Source: Methylobacterium sp. E-065 (GTDB lineage: Bacteria; Pseudomonadota; Alphaproteobacteria; Rhizobiales; Beijerinckiaceae). From it: a stretch of 64,000 bases of DNA. This document shows positions 60,343-64,000 of the stretch, piece by piece; the stretch's first letter is position 1; every line of letters starts with the position of its first letter. The stretch covers positions 62,001-126,000 of the forward strand of contig NZ_JAKSYD010000230.1 of the NCBI RefSeq assembly GCF_022829605.1, in the 5' to 3' direction. The position numbers and the translations under genes were made by a program. Below the pieces are notes generated by a model. That model was not told the DNA's origin, searched no databases, and saw only the letters and a program-made list of their open reading frames with translations.

Positions 60343-60428
60343 CTTGCGGGGAGGAGCCGGAGGTGGGGGGGGGGGTCTAGGATTGAGCAGAGCGGTGCCT
60401 CCACCCCCACCCCCACCCTCCCCGCAAG
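60343..60428. repeat. Palindromic repeat between mtdA and hprA
   Basis: CTTGCGGGGAGG (60343-60354) and CCTCCCCGCAAG (60417-60428) are perfect 12-bp inverted arms. The inner sequence is G-rich on one side (a run of ten or more G from 60364) and C-rich on the other. This is the form of common REP-type elements of GC-rich alphaproteobacteria and may stabilise or terminate transcripts inside the serine-cycle cluster. Confidence 0.7.
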
Positions 60429-60460
60429 GGGGAGGGGAACGCCCGCCGCAGATCTTGAGG

Positions 60461-61405
60461 TTATGCTTCGACCACGTTCTGCGGCTTGCCGGCCACGAAC
60501 GCCTCGACGTTGTCGACGAGCTGATCGGCCAGGATCTGCATCGCCTCCTTGCTCGCCCAGGCGACGTGCGGCGTGACGATCAGGTTCGGCAGGTCGGCAT
60601 CGCACAGGATGTTGCCGTCCTTGGGCGGCTCCTGCGCCACCACATCGAAGCCCGCGCCCGCGATGGTGCCGTCCTTGAGCGCCTCGAGCAAAGCCGCCTC
60701 GTCGACCAGCCCGCCCCGGGCCGTGTTGATCAGGATCGCGCTCTTCTTCATCCGCTTGAGTTCGGCCGCACCGATCATCCCCTTGGTGTCGGGGGTCAGG
60801 GGTACGTGCAGCGTGATCACGTCGGATTGGGTCAGGATCGTCTCGAAATCCACGAGTCCGTCCTGCGGGAACACGTCGAAGGCCAGAACCTTCATGCCGA
60901 GCGCCTCGGCCCGCTTGGCGATCGACTTGCCGAGCGCACCGTAGCCCACGATGCCGAGCGTCGAGCCGGCGATGTCGTAGATCGGATAATCGAAGTAGCA
61001 GAACTGTTTGGACTTCGCCCAATCGCCCCGCCGCACCGAATTGGCATAGGGCACGATCGCCCGGCGCAGGGCGAACATCAGCCCGACCACGTGCTCCGGC
61101 ACGGTGTTGAACGCGTAGTTGCGGATGTTGACGACCGTGATCCCTTGCGCTTTGGCCTGGGCCTTGTCGACCACATCGGTGCCGGTGGCGGCGACCGCGA
61201 TCAGCTTGAGATCGGGGAGCTGCTTCAGCGTCTCGGCCCGCATCGGGACCTTGTTGATCAGCGCGATCTCCGCACCCTGGAGGCGGGAGACGATCTCCTC
61301 CGGCGTCCAGGTCGAGTCGTGCTCGACGTATTCGTGCGGGAAGTTGAACGGTCGGACCCTGGCATCGAGGGATTCACGATCCAGGAACACGATCTTCTTG
61401 GTCAT
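60461..61405 (-). CDS. hprA: Hydroxypyruvate reductase HprA
   Basis: A 314-residue D-isomer-specific 2-hydroxyacid dehydrogenase. The NAD-binding motif is 'LGIVGYGALGKSIAKRAEAL', and the catalytic Arg/Glu/His set lies in 'LINTARGGLVDEAALLEALK' and 'VTPHVAWASKEAM'. It reduces hydroxypyruvate to glycerate in the serine cycle. It lies 103 nt downstream of sgaA on the same strand, as in Methylobacterium model strains. Confidence 0.96.
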   Translation of the reverse strand: MTKKIVFLDRESLDARVRPFNFPHEYVEHDSTWTPEEIVSRLQGAEIALINKVPMRAETLKQLPDLKLIAVAATGTDVVDKAQAKAQGITVVNIRNYAFNTVPEHVVGLMFALRRAIVPYANSVRRGDWAKSKQFCYFDYPIYDIAGSTLGIVGYGALGKSIAKRAEALGMKVLAFDVFPQDGLVDFETILTQSDVITLHVPLTPDTKGMIGAAELKRMKKSAILINTARGGLVDEAALLEALKDGTIAGAGFDVVAQEPPKDGNILCDADLPNLIVTPHVAWASKEAMQILADQLVDNVEAFVAGKPQNVVEA

Positions 61406-61508
61406 AGGACCCCTCTCGGACGACGGGTAGTTTCCCCGATAGTCTTGTTCTTACTTGCGCGTCGGGGCAGGCCCGGCAACCCGGTCCCGCCCCGATCGCG
61501 TGCGCGGC

Positions 61509-62717
61509 TTACGCCTTATGCAGCGGATTCTCGCGCAGATAGCTGGAGGCGGCGGCGACGCCCGAGCCCGGCGTGACCTTGATGCCGCAATCGATCATCG
61601 CCATCTCGGCGCCCGCGATGGCACCGAGCAGCGACAGCTCGTTCAGATCGCCGAGGTGGCCGATGCGGAACACCTTGCCGGCGACTTTCGACAGGCCGGC
61701 GCCCAGCGAAAGGTTGTAGCGCTCGTAGGCGTGGGTGATCACCTTGGCGGCGTCGGCGCCCTCCGGGACCACGATCGCCGTGACCGTGTCGGAGTTCCAC
61801 TTCGGCTCCTTGGCGCAGGGCTTGAGGCCCCAGGCCGCGACCGCCTGGCGGGTCGCCTCGGCGAGCACGTGGTGGCGGTGGTAGACGTTCTCGAGCCCCT
61901 CCTCTTTCACGACCTGCAGAGCCTCGCGCAGGCCGTAGAGCAGCGGCAGGACGGGGGTGTAGGGGAAGTAGCCGGTGGCGTTGGCGGCGAGCTGGTCCTT
62001 CCAGGCGAAGTAGGCGTGGCCGAGCCGGTCGTTGCGGCCGGTGCCGCCCTCGGCGATCTTGAGCGCCTTCGGGCTGATGCAGATCAGGCCGAGGCCGGCC
62101 GGCAGCATGAAGCCCTTCTGCGAGCCCGCGATGGCGCAGTCGACCTTCCACTCGTCCATGTAGAACGGCAGCGAGCCGATCGATGAGATGCCGTCCACGA
62201 ACAGCAGCGTCGGGTGGCCGGCGGCGTCGATCGCCTTGCGGACCGCGCCGATGTCGCTGGTGACGCCGGTGGCGGTCTCGTTGTGGACGACCATGACGGC
62301 CTTGATCTTGTGGTCCTTGTCGGCGCGCAGGGCCTCCTCGATCTTTTGGGGATCGGCGCCGGTGCCCCACTCCTCTTCCTGAACGACCACGTCGAGGCCG
62401 AGGCGCTGGGCCATGTCGACCCAGAGGTGGCTGAATTGGCCGTAGCGCGAGGTCAGCACCGTGTCGCCGCGGCAGAGGGTGTTGGACAGGGCCGATTCCC
62501 AGATGCCGGTGCCCGAGGACGGGAACAGGATCACGGTCCCGGCGGTCGAGCCGAACACCATCTTGGAGTCCTGCAGGAGCGGCTTCACCAGCTCGGGAAA
62601 GCTCGGCGAGCGGTGATCCTCGGACGGCACGTGCATGGCGCGCAGCACCCGGTCCGGGATGTTGGTCGGGCCGGGAATGAAGAGGTGGTTGCGACCGGGG
62701 CGCCGGGTTGCGGCCAT
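61509..62717 (-). CDS. sgaA: Serine-glyoxylate aminotransferase SgaA
   Basis: A 402-residue class V aminotransferase with the PLP lysine Lys201 in 'AIAGSQKGFMLPAGLGLI' and 'HLFIPGPTNIPDRVLRAMHV' at the N terminus. It converts serine and glyoxylate to hydroxypyruvate and glycine, the entry to hprA. GGAGG precedes ATG 62717 by 8 nt; the longer open frame to 63074 is not family-like. It is the first gene of the sgaA-hprA-mtdA-fchA cluster. Confidence 0.97.
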   Translation of the reverse strand: MAATRRPGRNHLFIPGPTNIPDRVLRAMHVPSEDHRSPSFPELVKPLLQDSKMVFGSTAGTVILFPSSGTGIWESALSNTLCRGDTVLTSRYGQFSHLWVDMAQRLGLDVVVQEEEWGTGADPQKIEEALRADKDHKIKAVMVVHNETATGVTSDIGAVRKAIDAAGHPTLLFVDGISSIGSLPFYMDEWKVDCAIAGSQKGFMLPAGLGLICISPKALKIAEGGTGRNDRLGHAYFAWKDQLAANATGYFPYTPVLPLLYGLREALQVVKEEGLENVYHRHHVLAEATRQAVAAWGLKPCAKEPKWNSDTVTAIVVPEGADAAKVITHAYERYNLSLGAGLSKVAGKVFRIGHLGDLNELSLLGAIAGAEMAMIDCGIKVTPGSGVAAASSYLRENPLHKA

Positions 62718-63231
62718 GATGTTTCCTCCGAATAGTCGATTGCGCGCAGGCCGAGCCTGCGCCGGGTGGTCTAAACGTCCTCGGGAGTCGGTCCGGCGCC
62801 GGCGGGCGCGGCTCACGCCACACCACCTCGAACGCCATCCTCTGCCGTGGGTGGGGGGCGCAGCGGAGCGGCAGGCGGCCTCGTGCCGCTCGCGTCGCGG
62901 CGCGCCCCCGCGCGCCGGTCGCCTCCGAAATGCCGTCCCGCCCGACGGCCCCAGGGCCGTCCTCGCCGCCTTCCTGTCATGCCCGGCCGCGCTCGTACCG
63001 AGCCGCCGGTTATCTGGCATTATGAGGCGGTGTAGCCTGAAAGGAAAACCGGAAAAACTTCCGGAACTTGCCAAAAAAATTTTTTGTGCGCCGCAGCGAT
63101 ACTAATCTCCGATTGAGAAACCACGCCGCAACGCACCCAGGCTCCCAGGGCGCCGCCCTCGGCGCGTCATCAAACTGAGATGGGATCGCGCTCTGGATTT
63201 CGGCCGTATTCAGCCGCCGGGAGAGGAAGCC
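62718..63231. promoter_or_regulatory. Divergent regulatory region upstream of sgaA
   Basis: A 514-bp gene-free region between divergent sgaA and the LpxH-like gene. It holds an A7T6 tract (CAAAAAAATTTTTTG, near 63072-63086), unusual in this GC-rich sequence, and a 6-bp inverted repeat CCGGAA-AAAC-TTCCGG (63049-63064) next to it. The serine-cycle promoter is expected here; in model strains QscR binds upstream of sga. No -35/-10 pair was assigned. Confidence 0.5.
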
Positions 63232-64000
63232 GTGGCCGAGGGTGAGGAGATGCCGGTCCGGGTCCGGACGCTGTTCCTGTCCGATCTGCATCTCGGGACG
63301 CGGGGCTGCCAGGCCGGTCTGCTGCTGTCGTTCCTGCGGGATTACGACGCCGACACGATCTACCTCGTCGGGGATATCGTGGATGGCTGGCAGCTGCGCT
63401 CCGGCTGGTACTGGCCGCAGGAACACAACGACGTCGTCCAGAAGCTGCTGCGCAAGGTTCGCAAGGGCGCCAAGGTCGTCTACCTGCCGGGCAACCACGA
63501 CGAGTTCCTGCGCAACTACGTCGGCATGAATTTCGGCGGCATCGAAGTCTCCGAGACCGCGATTCACGAGGCCGCCGACGGGAGGCGCTACCTCGTGATC
63601 CACGGCGACCAGTTCGACATGGTGGTGCGCCACTCGCCCTGGCTCGCCCATCTCGGCGACGGGGCCTACACGCTGGCTCTGTCCCTCAACACGCTGCTCA
63701 ACAAGATGCGCCGCCGGGTCGGGCTGTCCTACTGGTCGCTCTCGGCCTGGGCGAAGCTGCGGGTGAAGAACGCGGTGAGCTTCATCGGCCGGTTCGAGAC
63801 GATCCTGGCTGAAGAGGCGCGCCGACAGGGCGCGGACGGGGTGATCTGCGGCCACATCCACCACGCCGCCGACCGGCCGATCGGCGAATTGCGCTACCTC
63901 AATACCGGCGACTGGGTGGAATCCTGCACCGGGCTCGTCGAGCATTACGACGGCCGCATGGAGGTGCTGCACTATCCGAGCCTGCTGCGCGATCGCGCGG
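63232..64000 (+). CDS. UDP-2,3-diacylglucosamine pyrophosphatase LpxH-like phosphoesterase, 3' end outside the window
   Basis: A frame of 256 codons running off the end. Metal-site motifs appear in order: 'FLSDLHLGTRG', 'LVGDIVDGW', 'LPGNHDEFLRN', 'LVIHGDQFD' and 'VICGHIHHAA'. These match the LpxH-like branch of calcineurin phosphoesterases, which cleaves UDP-diacylglucosamine in lipid A synthesis or acts on related lipids. GTG 63232 with GAGAGGA upstream is chosen; ATG 63250 is an alternative. Confidence 0.85.
   Translation, partial: MAEGEEMPVRVRTLFLSDLHLGTRGCQAGLLLSFLRDYDADTIYLVGDIVDGWQLRSGWYWPQEHNDVVQKLLRKVRKGAKVVYLPGNHDEFLRNYVGMNFGGIEVSETAIHEAADGRRYLVIHGDQFDMVVRHSPWLAHLGDGAYTLALSLNTLLNKMRRRVGLSYWSLSAWAKLRVKNAVSFIGRFETILAEEARRQGADGVICGHIHHAADRPIGELRYLNTGDWVESCTGLVEHYDGRMEVLHYPSLLRDRA

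Noticed and set aside
1..64000. CRISPR arrays
   Set aside because: No series of regularly spaced identical repeats and no cas-like protein was seen anywhere in the window.

Overview
The window is GC-rich and is best explained as an alphaproteobacterial methylotroph of the Methylobacterium/Methylorubrum type. The strongest evidence is the serine-cycle order sgaA-hprA-mtdA-fchA at the right end (62717 down to 58708, minus strand), with protein lengths typical of that group. No 16S rRNA is present, so the species is not resolved.

Layout. (a) 1-6530: the end of a YVTN beta-propeller gene; a sulfite-oxidase-family enzyme; a tightly overlapping minus-strand operon (ECF sigma, anti-sigma, LysR, DUF202); divergently, DUF305 and YVTN genes. 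(b) 6747-7589: an intact IS5-family element with a programmed frameshift and TA target duplication, then a response regulator. (c) 8200-17950: a metal island. It has Cus-type RND efflux genes, a FixH/YtkA-like protein, a Cys/Met-rich secreted protein and a complete arsenic operon (arsR-arsC-arsB-MFS, with divergent arsH and a visible ArsR operator). (d) 17950-31860: a phage-like or plasmid-like island ending at tRNA-Gly(GCC). It holds a DUF4376 gene with an in-frame amber codon, several frameshifted small genes, a KilA-C antirepressor, two XRE regulators, an AAA+ ATPase operon with a metallophosphoesterase, a rightward train of tiny coupled genes, and a 412-residue protein that looks like a winged helix fused to a minimal family-A-like polymerase palm, next to iteron-like repeats. 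I found no integrase, terminase, capsid or portal gene. (e) 31867-58590: chromosomal metabolism. This includes NUDIX/FAH, an FAD-linked oxidase, PutA, a sugar-acid cluster (LDH2, MFS, UxaA/GarD-type dehydratase), an operon resembling the lipid A very-long-chain fatty acid genes (FabF, SDR, SH3, Zn-ADH, acyltransferase), an M20 amidohydrolase, TerB-like, CYTH-CHAD and SelB. (f) 58708-62717: serine-cycle genes. (g) 63232 to the end: an LpxH-like phosphoesterase running off the window.

How the genes work together. The left part is stress and metal handling: sulfite and copper/silver efflux, and arsenate reduced by ArsC and exported by ArsB under ArsR control. The island has a lambda-like logic, with an XRE repressor between two divergent operons and a second regulator next to an antirepressor, but visible gene decay suggests it no longer works as a phage. 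The serine-cycle genes interconvert C1-tetrahydrofolate species (FchA, MtdA) and run glyoxylate/hydroxypyruvate steps (SgaA, HprA). The mtkAB-ppc-mcl genes that follow fch in model strains are not next to them here.
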